Of a stretch of DNA of 64,000 nt, positions 17,338-26,216 are shown piece by piece. The stretch comes from Abyssibacter sp036156195 (GTDB lineage: Bacteria > Pseudomonadota > Gammaproteobacteria > Nevskiales > OUC007). Below the pieces are notes generated by a model. The model saw nothing but the letters and a program-made list of their open reading frames with translations. It was not told the origin of the DNA and ran no database searches. Numbering within the stretch: the first letter of the stretch is position 1; each line of letters starts with the position of its first letter. The position numbers and the translations under genes are program-made. The stretch covers positions 1 to 64,000 of the forward strand of contig JAYZUZ010000003.1 in the NCBI GenBank assembly GCA_036156195.1. Reading direction: 5' to 3'.

Positions 17338-17969
17338 CCGATGTCGACTCATTACGCACTCGCCAGCGGGGTTGGCTGGCGTTGATCCTGCTGTTCATCG
17401 GGCCCCTGGCCTGGGCCGATGATGCCGCCTTGTACGGGCCGGAGGCTCCACCGGGCTCGGCATTCGTCCGCATCTTCAATGCCACGCCGACCACCCTGGC
17501 GAATGCCTCGATTGGCGGCCAAGCCGTGGAATCGCTGGACCAGTTTGAAGCCAGTGACTACGTCTTCCTGCCTGCGGGCGAGCACGTCATCTCGACGGGC
17601 ACCGAGCAGCGTTCCGAGACGCTGGCCGCCGATCGCTACTACACGGTCACCGTGGACGCCGGTGGACTGCAGGTCCACAGCCTCAGCCCTCCGGATGACG
17701 GCCTCAAGGCGTTGGTGGTGTTCTACAACCTCACGGCGGATGAGGCTCTGCAACTCAAGACCGAGGACGGCTCCACCCAGATTGCCGAGGCCGGTGCGGG
17801 TGCATTTGCCACGCGGGAGGTCAATCCGCTGCGCATCACCCTTGGCGTGTTCTCCGGCAATCAGCCCGTGGCCACGACCGAGCCGGTGAATCTGGCGCGC
17901 GGCCGTGCGTTCAGCCTGTTCGTCACCCCCGGGCGAGGTCAGCCCAGGCTGACCTGGGTCGTCGACTAA
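17334..17969 (+). CDS. algF: Alginate O-acetyltransferase accessory protein
   Basis: Periplasmic adaptor of the alginate acetylation complex. It has 211 residues (Pseudomonas 216), with a signal peptide ending at GPLAWAD and then two beta-rich domains. DAALYGPEAPPGSAFVRIFN at the mature N terminus is the recognisable AlgF signature. No catalytic residues are expected. The start overlaps the algJ stop. In this operon algI-algJ-algF stands before algX-algL, the reverse of the Pseudomonas order. Confidence 0.93.
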   Translation: MTDVDSLRTRQRGWLALILLFIGPLAWADDAALYGPEAPPGSAFVRIFNATPTTLANASIGGQAVESLDQFEASDYVFLPAGEHVISTGTEQRSETLAADRYYTVTVDAGGLQVHSLSPPDDGLKALVVFYNLTADEALQLKTEDGSTQIAEAGAGAFATREVNPLRITLGVFSGNQPVATTEPVNLARGRAFSLFVTPGRGQPRLTWVVD

Positions 17970-18001
17970 TTCTCATTCGAATCAGTGCAAGGACTGCACC
18001 C

Positions 18002-19438
18002 ATGATGATTCTGACGCTCAGACATGTACTTCGACGGGGCGGCCAGTGGACGGCCGCGCTGATTAGCCTGTGCGTGGCCACAGTGGCTGGCGCGCAGACA
18101 TCCCCACCCGCCTTTCCGCCGCTTCCGAAGTACGAACTGCAGGCCTGCTGCGAACTGTGCCCTGCGGCCGCCGATCCGGCGACGTACCAGGGCTACCTGG
18201 AAGGTTTTCGGATGATCGTCCAGGGCAAGAACGGCTGGTTGTTCCGGACTGAGGATGACCTGCTGGATCAGTTTGCTCTGCAGCCACAGACCTACGCGGC
18301 GATTGGCACGCTTCAGCGCCGACTTGCCGAGCATGGGGTGACGTTGGTCATGCTGCCCATTCCGCCGCGCGGCCTGATGGCCTGGGAGCAATTGCCGGAT
18401 CACATTGCCCAGGGTTTCGCCCGGGACATGGCCCGGGTGGGCTACCAGGTCTTGCTGGAGGACCTGCGCCAGCAAGGCGTGGTCGTGCCGCGGCTGGGGC
18501 AGTTGGTCTATGGGCCGAGTCCGTCACCGTTCTACTTCAAGCGTGACCACCACTGGACACCCCATGGTGCGCGGAGAACCGCTCAGCAGGTGGCCGAGGC
18601 GCTGCAGGCCATGGACCGCTTTGCACAGATTCCCGCCAAGACGTTCACGACGCGGCAACAAGGTGTCGTACGCAAGGAAGGGACGTATGCCGGGGCTGTG
18701 CAGCGGATGTGCGGTTTCGGCTACCCGGAGCAGGTCATTCCCCGGTTCACGACCGCAACGCAGGGCAGCGCTGCCGACTTGCTGGGCGGTGCCCAGCGGC
18801 CGGAGGTGGTGCTGGCAGGTACGAGCAACAGTGATCCCGCCTACAACTTTGCCGGTTTCTTGTCCGAGGCGCTGGGTGTCGACGTGTTGAACGTGTCGGT
18901 CACCGGCGGCGGGATCGATGCCGCATTGCTGCAATACCTGATGAGCGAGGATTTCCGGAGCGATCCCCCGCGTTTTCTGATCTGGGAGATGCCGGTGTAC
19001 AGCAACTTCGACGAGGAGGACTTGTTTCGGCAGATCCTGCCGGCCGTCGACAACGGCTGTGCGGACCGTGAGCCGGCGCTGGAGGTGACCCGTTCGCTGC
19101 AGCCCGACAGCCTGACCGAGACGCTGTTCAATGGCGGCGGCACCGTGCAACCCCTGCGTGGCAAACAGCACTTGTTGGATGTGCAACTCAATCGACCCGA
19201 CATCGACAAGCTGCATTTTTCCATCTGGTACACCAACGGCAAGAACGACAACTTCACCATCGAGCGTTCGCGGCATATCGATACACAGGGCCGCTTCATC
19301 ATCAATCTTCGCGAGGGCGAGGATTTCTCAGAAGCCATCTTCCTGGGCGTGGACCTGGGTCCCGATCCAGACGCAGGTGAGCCCCCATTGCCGGATGGCG
19401 TCGAAGCCACGGTCAAGCTCTGCGAGCGCCGAGTCTGA
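18002..19438 (+). CDS. algX: Alginate O-acetyltransferase with C-terminal carbohydrate-binding module
   Basis: Terminal alginate acetyltransferase and part of the periplasmic export scaffold. A signal peptide (ends about VAGAQT) is followed by the SGNH-like domain with Asp182-x-His184 in KRDHHWTP and nucleophile Ser275 in GTSNSD. A C-terminal carbohydrate-binding module (about 365-478, including FSIWYTNGKNDNF) binds polymer. Length 478 residues against 474 in Pseudomonas. Paired cysteines near the mature N terminus (QACCELC) fit the disulfides of the family. A gap of 32 bases separates it from algF, one of the wider gaps in the operon. Confidence 0.95.
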   Translation: MMILTLRHVLRRGGQWTAALISLCVATVAGAQTSPPAFPPLPKYELQACCELCPAAADPATYQGYLEGFRMIVQGKNGWLFRTEDDLLDQFALQPQTYAAIGTLQRRLAEHGVTLVMLPIPPRGLMAWEQLPDHIAQGFARDMARVGYQVLLEDLRQQGVVVPRLGQLVYGPSPSPFYFKRDHHWTPHGARRTAQQVAEALQAMDRFAQIPAKTFTTRQQGVVRKEGTYAGAVQRMCGFGYPEQVIPRFTTATQGSAADLLGGAQRPEVVLAGTSNSDPAYNFAGFLSEALGVDVLNVSVTGGGIDAALLQYLMSEDFRSDPPRFLIWEMPVYSNFDEEDLFRQILPAVDNGCADREPALEVTRSLQPDSLTETLFNGGGTVQPLRGKQHLLDVQLNRPDIDKLHFSIWYTNGKNDNFTIERSRHIDTQGRFIINLREGEDFSEAIFLGVDLGPDPDAGEPPLPDGVEATVKLCERRV

Positions 19439-19449
19439 GCGAGGACACC

Positions 19450-20655
19450 ATGTTTCAACCACTGCAATTCATCTCTCCCCGAATCATCGTGGCCGGCCCG
19501 CTGGTCGGGCTGATACTAATGGCCGGATGTGCCACCCAATCCGGGCCCAAGAGCCCGCTGCCTGTCGCGAGTCCGACCGGGCCGGAGCCCGAGACCGTGG
19601 CAGGTGCAGATCGACTGAAGGCGCCCGCAGGTTTCTACGCCCCGGCCGTGCGTGATGAGACCTTTAGCGATTGCCCAGACATGAGTACGCCGCACACCGG
19701 CCCGCTGGATTTTCCCAGCAAATACCAGGGTTCCGATGCGGCCCGCGACGACCTCAATCAGCAGGCCGAGGCCACTTATCGGCAGCAGGTCGAGGGAATT
19801 CGCGAGCTGGAACGCGGGATTAATCGGCTGGTGGAGGACTATCTGCACTCGGCAGACCCTGCCGCCGTGAACTGCGCCCTGGACTGGATGCTGGAGTGGG
19901 CTCGGATGGGCGGCCTGACCGGAGAGGTCACCACACACACCGGCAAGTCGGTGCGCAAATGGGCGCTGGGCAGTGTGGGTGCCGCCTACCTGCGCCTGAA
20001 GCTGTCCGCTAGTGAGCCGCTCAAGCCTTATCCGGATCAGGCCGCCGAAATCGAGGACTGGCTGGCTGAGCTGGCCAATCTGGTCGTGGCCGACTGGAGC
20101 AACGTGCCGCAGCGCAAGTACAACAACCACGAGTACTGGGCCGCCTGGTCGGTGATGGCGGTGTCCGTGGTGAGCGATGACCGGTCGCTATTCGACTGGG
20201 CGGTTGCGCAGTACGACCGCGCTGCTCAGCAGGTCACGGACGAGGGATATCTCAACAACGAACTGCGGCGCAAGACCCGGGCGCTGTTCTACCACAACTA
20301 CGCCTTGCCTCCGCTCGCCATGATGGCGGCTTTCGGCCAGGCCAATGGCCTGGATCTGCAGGCTCGTGGTGACCACGCCCTCAGCAGGCTGGCGCATCGC
20401 GTCATGGCCGGGCTGGATGACCCGGAGGCATTTTCCCGCCGGGCGGGTGCGGATCAGCAGCTCAAGGATTTCAAACCCTCGAAGTTCACGTGGCTGGAGC
20501 CCTACTGTGCCCTGTCACCTTGTTCCGGGGCATTCCAGGACCGGCTCGAAGCCTACCGCCCGCTGAACAACTACCGCGTCGGTGGTGATCTCACCGCCTT
20601 GTTTGGTCCGCGGCAGTCCAGCGAATCGACGCCCGCATCTGCGGCGTCAAGCTGA
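19450..20655 (+). CDS. algL: Periplasmic alginate lyase with lipobox (PL5)
   Basis: Polysaccharide lyase family 5 enzyme that cleaves mannuronate-rich polymer left in the periplasm. The catalytic stretch NNHEYWAAWS has Asn226 and His227, and FYHNYALPPLAM carries the catalytic Tyr. HTGKSVRKWALGS and WLEPYCALSPCS are further family blocks. In Pseudomonas the motif reads NNHSYW, so Ser is replaced by Glu here. The N terminus has LMAGC with Cys27, a likely lipoprotein signal, followed by a Pro-rich linker of about 25 residues; Pseudomonas AlgL is a soluble periplasmic protein. An outer-membrane-tethered lyase is therefore predicted. Confidence 0.93.
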   Translation: MFQPLQFISPRIIVAGPLVGLILMAGCATQSGPKSPLPVASPTGPEPETVAGADRLKAPAGFYAPAVRDETFSDCPDMSTPHTGPLDFPSKYQGSDAARDDLNQQAEATYRQQVEGIRELERGINRLVEDYLHSADPAAVNCALDWMLEWARMGGLTGEVTTHTGKSVRKWALGSVGAAYLRLKLSASEPLKPYPDQAAEIEDWLAELANLVVADWSNVPQRKYNNHEYWAAWSVMAVSVVSDDRSLFDWAVAQYDRAAQQVTDEGYLNNELRRKTRALFYHNYALPPLAMMAAFGQANGLDLQARGDHALSRLAHRVMAGLDDPEAFSRRAGADQQLKDFKPSKFTWLEPYCALSPCSGAFQDRLEAYRPLNNYRVGGDLTALFGPRQSSESTPASAASS

Positions 20656-20683
20656 CCCAACCCCACCTCAGGAGCGTCCCATC

Positions 20684-22219
20684 ATGGAAGATCTCACTGT
20701 TCAGGAAACCACCGTCCGCACCGCCGGTCGTGTCATCGTCCCGGTGATTCTCGCCGGCGGCTCGGGCACGCGGTTATGGCCGTTGTCCCGTCAGCAGAAG
20801 CCCAAGCAGTTCCTGACGCTTGGCGGCCAGTCGCATTCCTTGTTCCAGCAGACCCTGCTGCGCTCAGCGGCCATTGCACGGGTTGCGCCGGCGATGATTG
20901 TTGGCAATGCCTCTCATCGCTTTCTGATTGACGAGCAGTTAGACGAAATCGACCAGCACCCCGACTGTGTGGTGCTGGAACCCAGCGGCCGCGATACCGC
21001 ACCGGCGGTGGCCATTGCCGCCCAGCAGGTCGCGAATCGCTATGGGCCGGGCGCCATGGCGCTGGTGATGCCGGCAGACCATGCGATCGCCGACACCGAA
21101 GCCTTTGTCGCTGCGGTGAACGCCGCCGCCGACGTGGCCGAGGCCGGTGAACTGGTGACCTTCGGCATCCGCCCGACACGGCCCGAAACCGGCTATGGCT
21201 ATGTGCGGTGCCTGCCCGCAAACGGCCGCGCTGCGCGCAGCGTCGATGCCTTCGTCGAGAAGCCTGACGCAGAAATTGCCGAGACCTACGTAGCCGACCA
21301 GGACACCTACTGGAACGCCGGCATGTTCCTGTTCCGGGCAGATCGCATGCTGGAAGACCTGGAGGCACTGGAGCCGGATCTCATGCAGAACGCGCGTCAT
21401 GCACTCATCAGCGCTGAGGTAGACGGCCGCTTTCTGTGTCTGGATGCAGTGGCGTTTCGAGGCTGTCGCTCGGTATCCATTGACTACGCGGTATTAGAGC
21501 GGACGGACCGCATCGCGCTGATGCCCATGGATGCGGGTTGGGATGATGTCGGCTCCTGGACCTACCTGGATCGACTCCCGGCTACGGACGAGGCGGGCAA
21601 TCGCAGCCACGGGGATGTGCTGATCCAGAACGCCGAGAACAACATCGTCCATTCGAGCAAGCGTCTGGTGGCGCTGTCCGGAGTCAAGGACCTTATTGTC
21701 GTAGAGACGGCTGACGCCATACTTGTCGCGCACAAGCAGGATGCCCAGTCCGTCAAGGCGCTGGTCAAACAGCTGGAGGCCCTCGGTCGTGAGGAGGGCG
21801 AGCATTTACAGCGGGTTTATCGCCCCTGGGGTTTTTACGAATCCATCGCCTACGGCAGTCGCTTTCAGACCAAGCGCATTTCGGTCAAACCGGGTGCCAA
21901 GCTCAGTCTGCAAATGCATCATCACCGCGCAGAGCATTGGGTCATCGTCCAGGGCACGGCCATCGTCGAGCGCGGGGGCGAGCGGTTCATGCTGTCCGAA
22001 AATGAATCGACCTATATCCCCATCGGCACGACGCATCGTCTGGAGAATCCTGGGAATATTCCACTGGATCTGATCGAAGTGCAGTCCGGCACCTATCTGG
22101 GCGAAGACGATATTGTCCGCTTCGATGACGTGTACGGTCGGTCGGATTCGGACGCCAGCCAGGCGCCCCGTCCCGCCGAATCGCAACCGCAGGACCAGGC
22201 GGCGGCCGTCAACGCCTGA
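20684..22219 (+). CDS. algA: Mannose-1-phosphate guanylyltransferase / mannose-6-phosphate isomerase
   Basis: Bifunctional cytoplasmic enzyme providing GDP-mannose for AlgD: isomerisation of fructose-6-phosphate and guanylylation of mannose-1-phosphate. The N-terminal domain has the pyrophosphorylase signature GGSGTRLWPLSR and VEKPD; the C-terminal cupin has RPWGFYES, QMHHHRAEHW and IPIGTTHRLEN with the metal-binding His residues. I chose ATG 20684 with AGGAG at 20670-20674. Residues 1-16 and a C-terminal tail of about 30 residues (Ser/Gln/Ala-rich) extend beyond the Pseudomonas protein. Last recognisable gene of the alginate operon. Confidence 0.96.
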   Translation: MEDLTVQETTVRTAGRVIVPVILAGGSGTRLWPLSRQQKPKQFLTLGGQSHSLFQQTLLRSAAIARVAPAMIVGNASHRFLIDEQLDEIDQHPDCVVLEPSGRDTAPAVAIAAQQVANRYGPGAMALVMPADHAIADTEAFVAAVNAAADVAEAGELVTFGIRPTRPETGYGYVRCLPANGRAARSVDAFVEKPDAEIAETYVADQDTYWNAGMFLFRADRMLEDLEALEPDLMQNARHALISAEVDGRFLCLDAVAFRGCRSVSIDYAVLERTDRIALMPMDAGWDDVGSWTYLDRLPATDEAGNRSHGDVLIQNAENNIVHSSKRLVALSGVKDLIVVETADAILVAHKQDAQSVKALVKQLEALGREEGEHLQRVYRPWGFYESIAYGSRFQTKRISVKPGAKLSLQMHHHRAEHWVIVQGTAIVERGGERFMLSENESTYIPIGTTHRLENPGNIPLDLIEVQSGTYLGEDDIVRFDDVYGRSDSDASQAPRPAESQPQDQAAAVNA

Positions 22220-22284
22220 GCGAAGACAAAGACCGCTGCGCGAGTGGGTATCCGCCGGCCGGCGCTGGTCGGGCGCGATTCAGG

Positions 22285-22293
22285 TGATATTCT
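22285..22293 (+). promoter_or_regulatory. Possible extended -10 promoter
   Basis: TG-a-TATTCT forms an extended -10, with no clear -35. It lies 44 bases before the ATG at 22337 of the next gene and, if used, separates that gene from the alginate operon. Weak evidence. Confidence 0.25.
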
Positions 22294-22336
22294 TGTGAAA
22301 TCGACTGGGGAAGGTCGCGAATCGGCCGGGTACAAG

Positions 22337-23299
22337 ATGTTGCAGCGAATGGCAGTCAAGCTCGTTCTGGCGATGGGTCTGCTTGTTGGCGTCTCCGCGC
22401 CGGCGCAGGCGCAGGTGTTTCCCCATGAGCAGGCATTGGTTGACGCCGCGTTGTTGCTTGCTGATGTCATGGAGACCGCGGGTTATCCCCAGGCTTCCAG
22501 CGACATTCGGAAGAACTGCACGGATGCCAAGCAGTGGCTGCAGTGCGTCGAAGTGGCTGCGATCCATGCCGGAACATTCCTGATCTTCCGCGAGCATGCC
22601 GTTGTCGGCACGGTTTATACCGCCTTGGGCGAAGACGAGGCCGCTCGGGATTACGCCAATTGCGAGCGTGATCCCAGCCTGACCGGTGTACCCACCGAGT
22701 TCGGTAGTTATCACTGTGCCGAACATCTGGTGAACGACCCGTTCTGGATCGGTTTGCGCACCGGCATGCATGCGCTGGCCGATGGTGCAGAACTGGCGGG
22801 TTATCCCAACGAGGCAGCCATCATCCGGCGGGCTTGCCAGTACCAGGGTGACGTCAACCTGGAGTTCATGACCTGCGCGCTCTCGACCATCGATTTGCTG
22901 CTGGCGATTACCGAAGCGCCGCGGGCGTCTGGCGTGCCGACACCAGGATGTACGACCGGCGGGTTAGTCCCGGTCTGTACCGTGCTGCGTCCGCAGGTGG
23001 CTGCGCTGACGGCGTTGGATGGGGCCGATCAATCCGGTGATGGGCGATTCTCGGCAACGGATCTGGTCCTGTTGTCGGGTTCTGGTAGCGTGCTAAACGC
23101 ATTGCTGGGCGGGGGCGTTGATACGGACTCGCCACTGTGGGCGGAGCAGATGCTCAATGCGGTGGCTGCAGGCCCCGTCCTCACCGAGGGCACACCGATG
23201 GCCGACGACGCGTTGCTGTACCTGCGTGCATTGGCCACGGCGGAGCGCGCCGAGCAGCCGGTCAGCACGCCGCGCCGCGCCGCGCGACTCACACCTTAG
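22337..23299 (+). CDS. Secreted protein of unknown function
   Basis: I do not recognise this protein. ATG 22337 gives a clean signal peptide (MLQRMAVKLVLAMGLLVG...PAQAQ); upstream in-frame starts would lengthen the N terminus without need. The mature part of about 295 residues is mostly helical with evenly spaced Cys residues, and includes two related segments: LLLADVMETAGYPQASSDIR near 50 and MHALADGAELAGYPNEAAII near 170, suggesting an internal duplication. A GADQSGDGRFSATDLVLLSG segment in the second half looks like a dockerin or EF-hand-type calcium site. It follows algA on the same strand by 117 bases, so a role in the polymer's extracellular phase is possible but unproven. Confidence 0.75.
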   Translation: MLQRMAVKLVLAMGLLVGVSAPAQAQVFPHEQALVDAALLLADVMETAGYPQASSDIRKNCTDAKQWLQCVEVAAIHAGTFLIFREHAVVGTVYTALGEDEAARDYANCERDPSLTGVPTEFGSYHCAEHLVNDPFWIGLRTGMHALADGAELAGYPNEAAIIRRACQYQGDVNLEFMTCALSTIDLLLAITEAPRASGVPTPGCTTGGLVPVCTVLRPQVAALTALDGADQSGDGRFSATDLVLLSGSGSVLNALLGGGVDTDSPLWAEQMLNAVAAGPVLTEGTPMADDALLYLRALATAERAEQPVSTPRRAARLTP

Positions 23300-23338
23300 T
23301 GCCCTACGCGGTGTCTGGCACCGGGGGACGGTGAGGCC

Positions 23339-24415
23339 ATGACCGAGCCGGCCGCGTCCACCCAGCCGTCGGTCCTGAGTGCTCCAAGACCGTTGGTCGT
23401 CGATATCGATCATTCCTTGTTGTGCACGGATTTGTTCGACGAGACGTTTGTCGATGGCCTCCGTCGGCAGCCGTTGCAGACCATCTTGGCACTGCGCAGC
23501 CTGCGCCAGGGGCGGGCGGCCCTGAAGGCGCAACTGGCAGGAGCCAGCCGGCTCGATGTTCGGGCGCTGCCCTATAACCGCGACGTGCTTGCCTGCCTGG
23601 CCGATGCCCGAAGCCAGGGTCGACCGGTTCATTTGGTCTCGGCTGCAGATGCCTCCCTGGTACAGGCCGTTGCAGATCACTTGGGCGGTTTTGACGGTCA
23701 CCATGGGTCCAGCGCTGAGCTGAATCTCAAGGGCGAGCAGAAAGCGCAATGGCTGGCGCAGCGCTTTGGTGCGCGCGGATTCGACTACGTCGGCGATGCC
23801 CGGTCGGACTTGCGGGTCTGGGCGCAGGCGGCGCAAATCATCACGGTGGGGTTGGGGGCCGGGTTGCGTCGCGCGGTACGGCGGCTGGCAGCTGTACAGG
23901 CCTCATCTGTGCTGCATTTGTCCGCACCACCCGGTGGCCTTGCGCGCTGGCGTCCCTGGCTGCGGCTGCTGCGGCCCCGTCAATGGCGCGCTGAGCTCAT
24001 TTTGCTCCTCAGTACCTGGGGGTTTGGCGGTTTTGCGGCCTCGGGCCTTGCGGCAGAGCAATGGCTGGCAGTGGTGGCCTACTGGCTGTTCGGCTTAGGG
24101 AGTCGCGTGGCTGCGGGGCTCTGGTATGCACAACCCCATCGCTTATGGCGCCGATCGTCTGGCAAGAGCAGAAATCCACTGGCCGAAGGCGAGTTGCGCC
24201 TGCGCACTGCTGCGGTGCTGGGCACAGTGCTTCTTGGCGCAGGTGGGCTGGGTGTTGGCCTGATCGGTGGTTGGGCTTTGCTGCCACTCGCGGTGGTTCA
24301 TGGCAGTGCCTGCATCTGGTCAGTGGCATTGGATGGGCGCCACCGGTGGCTGCAACGCCTGTCCGGTCTGGCGCGTGGGTCTGTGGCCGCGTTGGCGGGC
24401 TTGCTGCTGGCCTGA
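23339..24415 (+). CDS. HAD-like / UbiA-like fusion membrane protein
   Basis: The N-terminal half (about 18-200) is a HAD-like domain: VVDIDHSLLCTD is motif I (normally DxDGT; the second Asp is kept, Thr is Ser) and YVGDARSDLRVW is the motif IV region. The C-terminal half (about 205-358) resembles UbiA prenyltransferases as found in HAD-UbiA fusions (LRLLRPRQWRAE, several membrane helices). The Asp-rich NDxxDxxxD prenyl-diphosphate site that should lie near residue 265 reads AQPHRLWRRSSG, with only the later NPLAEGEL match to the usual RPxASG. The membrane half may have lost catalysis. It also appears shorter than expected after the second motif. Confidence 0.72.
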   Translation: MTEPAASTQPSVLSAPRPLVVDIDHSLLCTDLFDETFVDGLRRQPLQTILALRSLRQGRAALKAQLAGASRLDVRALPYNRDVLACLADARSQGRPVHLVSAADASLVQAVADHLGGFDGHHGSSAELNLKGEQKAQWLAQRFGARGFDYVGDARSDLRVWAQAAQIITVGLGAGLRRAVRRLAAVQASSVLHLSAPPGGLARWRPWLRLLRPRQWRAELILLLSTWGFGGFAASGLAAEQWLAVVAYWLFGLGSRVAAGLWYAQPHRLWRRSSGKSRNPLAEGELRLRTAAVLGTVLLGAGGLGVGLIGGWALLPLAVVHGSACIWSVALDGRHRWLQRLSGLARGSVAALAGLLLA

Positions 24416-24431
24416 GCCCGCCCGCTGAGGC

Positions 24432-26183
24432 TTAGTCCAGTAGTGCGCCGCGATCGGCGCCGTAGCCCTGGACATACTCCACCCCCATCGCGAACAGGGC
24501 ATCGACATGCGCCTGAGTGGCGGCGTGTTCGGCAATCAGCGGTAGGTTCAATGCCTTGCCCAGCTGGATGACGGTTTCGAGAATGGCTCGGTCCTGGGGG
24601 TCGTCCAACAGGTTGCGGACCAGGGAGCCGTCGATCTTGAGATAGTCCAGTGGCAGGACCTTGAGCTGAGCCAGCGAGCTGTAGCCCGCTCCAAAATCGT
24701 CCAGGGCCACCCGACACCCCAGCTCCCGGATCTGCTGTAGCAGCATGGCGCTCTCCGCCGGGTTGCGCATGGCGAAGGTCTCGGTCACCTCCACCGTCAT
24801 CTGCTGGGCCAGGCGTACGTGTTCGATGAGCAAGGTCATCCAGTCGCGGAAATGCTCCGGCGCAATGAGCGTCTGCGACGAGAGGTTGATGTGCATGCGC
24901 GGCAGCGGTTGTCCGCCATCGACACGTTGGCGCATCCAGCGCAGCAGGCTGGAAAGATTGCGGATATCGATTTGTGCAATCAGGCCGAAGCGCTCTGCCG
25001 TCTGCATGAAGTGCCTGGGCAGACTGAGCTGACCGTGCTCATCCCGCAACCGGGTCAGAATTTCCAGCGCGGCAATCTCGCCATCGGGACGCACGATGGG
25101 CTCTGCAAACAGGCAGAGGCGGTCCTGATCAAGCGCGCGAAGAATGTCGCTGACGCGACCGCCATGGAGGTGTGCTGGACAGGAATCGGCCAGGTCAATG
25201 GGCACTGAGCGGTTGCGTCCGTCAGCCTTGGCATCCTCCACGGCGTGTGTGAGATGGGCCAGCAGCTCATCGGCGTTGTTGACGGCGCCAGCGCCCAGCC
25301 AGCTGGCGCCCACACTGGCAGTGAGCTGGTAGCCCACATGTGCGGGTGTGAGTTCCAGCGAGCGCAGCGCGAATATGATCTGGTTGGCCTCACGTTGGAC
25401 CTGGGCGAGGTCGGCCGCAGCCGTGACGAGCAGAAACTCGTCGGCACAGAGTCGCCCCACGGCGATGCTGTGATCTCGCTGCATCAGCAATCGGGCGACG
25501 CGGCGCAGCACACCGTCGGCACCGCTGCGTCCCATGACGCTGTTGATCAGTCCGAAGCGGTCCAGATTGAGCAGCAAAACGCCAAAGCCGCCAGGGTGCT
25601 TGTCGTCCAGCTCGGCCAGCATGGCATCGATGGTTTCGCAGATGCTCGCACCATTCTGTGCGCCGGTCTTGTGATCATGCAGCGAGCGATACCGCACGCG
25701 ACGCAGCAACTCGTCGTACTCGGTGGCGTCATGGAAGGCGGTCATCGCCCCGATTTGCTGTTGCGCCTCGTCATACAGTGGGGTGGCACGCCCGCGCAGT
25801 AAGCGACTGTCGGCCCCGTTATCCGGCCGCAGCAAGAGCTCGTAGTTGACGACTTCCTCGCCGGCCATGGCACGCGCCAGCGGCAGATCTTCCGGGGCGT
25901 ACAACGTGACGCCATCCAGATGGTAGACACCGTACAGTTCGGCCCAGTGATCCGGAGATGTGATGATCGGGCCGCGACCGAGTAGTTGTTCGGCCACCGT
26001 GTTCCACAAGAGCACCTTGCCGGTCGTATCGACCATGACGACGCCATCGCGAATATTGTCCAGCGCGAGGTTGACCGCTTGGCGCAGACGTTCGGGCGTC
26101 AGGTTGTCTCGCAGCGCTTCCACGGTCGTGGGCAGGGCCACGACGCCGGGCGGCTGGGCTGAGTCTCGGCGCTGCATGGTCAT
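24432..26183 (-). CDS. PAS-GGDEF-EAL signalling protein
   Basis: A cytoplasmic 583-residue protein with PAS (about 35-155), a degenerate GGDEF domain (about 165-325, active-site loop CADEF) and an EAL domain (about 335-575). EAL residues visible: LEIL at the EAL position (Glu kept), INLSSQ, VEVTET, LDDFGAGYSSL, LKID and QGYG. The AEGVE loop reads AEHAAT, losing its second Glu, so phosphodiesterase activity may be weakened. No membrane helix or signal peptide. It is divergent from the HDOD gene with a very small gap. A tandem cat-containing start gives ATG at 26183 or two codons later. Confidence 0.88.
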   Translation of the reverse strand: MTMQRRDSAQPPGVVALPTTVEALRDNLTPERLRQAVNLALDNIRDGVVMVDTTGKVLLWNTVAEQLLGRGPIITSPDHWAELYGVYHLDGVTLYAPEDLPLARAMAGEEVVNYELLLRPDNGADSRLLRGRATPLYDEAQQQIGAMTAFHDATEYDELLRRVRYRSLHDHKTGAQNGASICETIDAMLAELDDKHPGGFGVLLLNLDRFGLINSVMGRSGADGVLRRVARLLMQRDHSIAVGRLCADEFLLVTAAADLAQVQREANQIIFALRSLELTPAHVGYQLTASVGASWLGAGAVNNADELLAHLTHAVEDAKADGRNRSVPIDLADSCPAHLHGGRVSDILRALDQDRLCLFAEPIVRPDGEIAALEILTRLRDEHGQLSLPRHFMQTAERFGLIAQIDIRNLSSLLRWMRQRVDGGQPLPRMHINLSSQTLIAPEHFRDWMTLLIEHVRLAQQMTVEVTETFAMRNPAESAMLLQQIRELGCRVALDDFGAGYSSLAQLKVLPLDYLKIDGSLVRNLLDDPQDRAILETVIQLGKALNLPLIAEHAATQAHVDALFAMGVEYVQGYGADRGALLD

Positions 26184-26216
26184 ACCTCGCGCGTGGAAGC
26201 CGATCTGCCACCGTGA

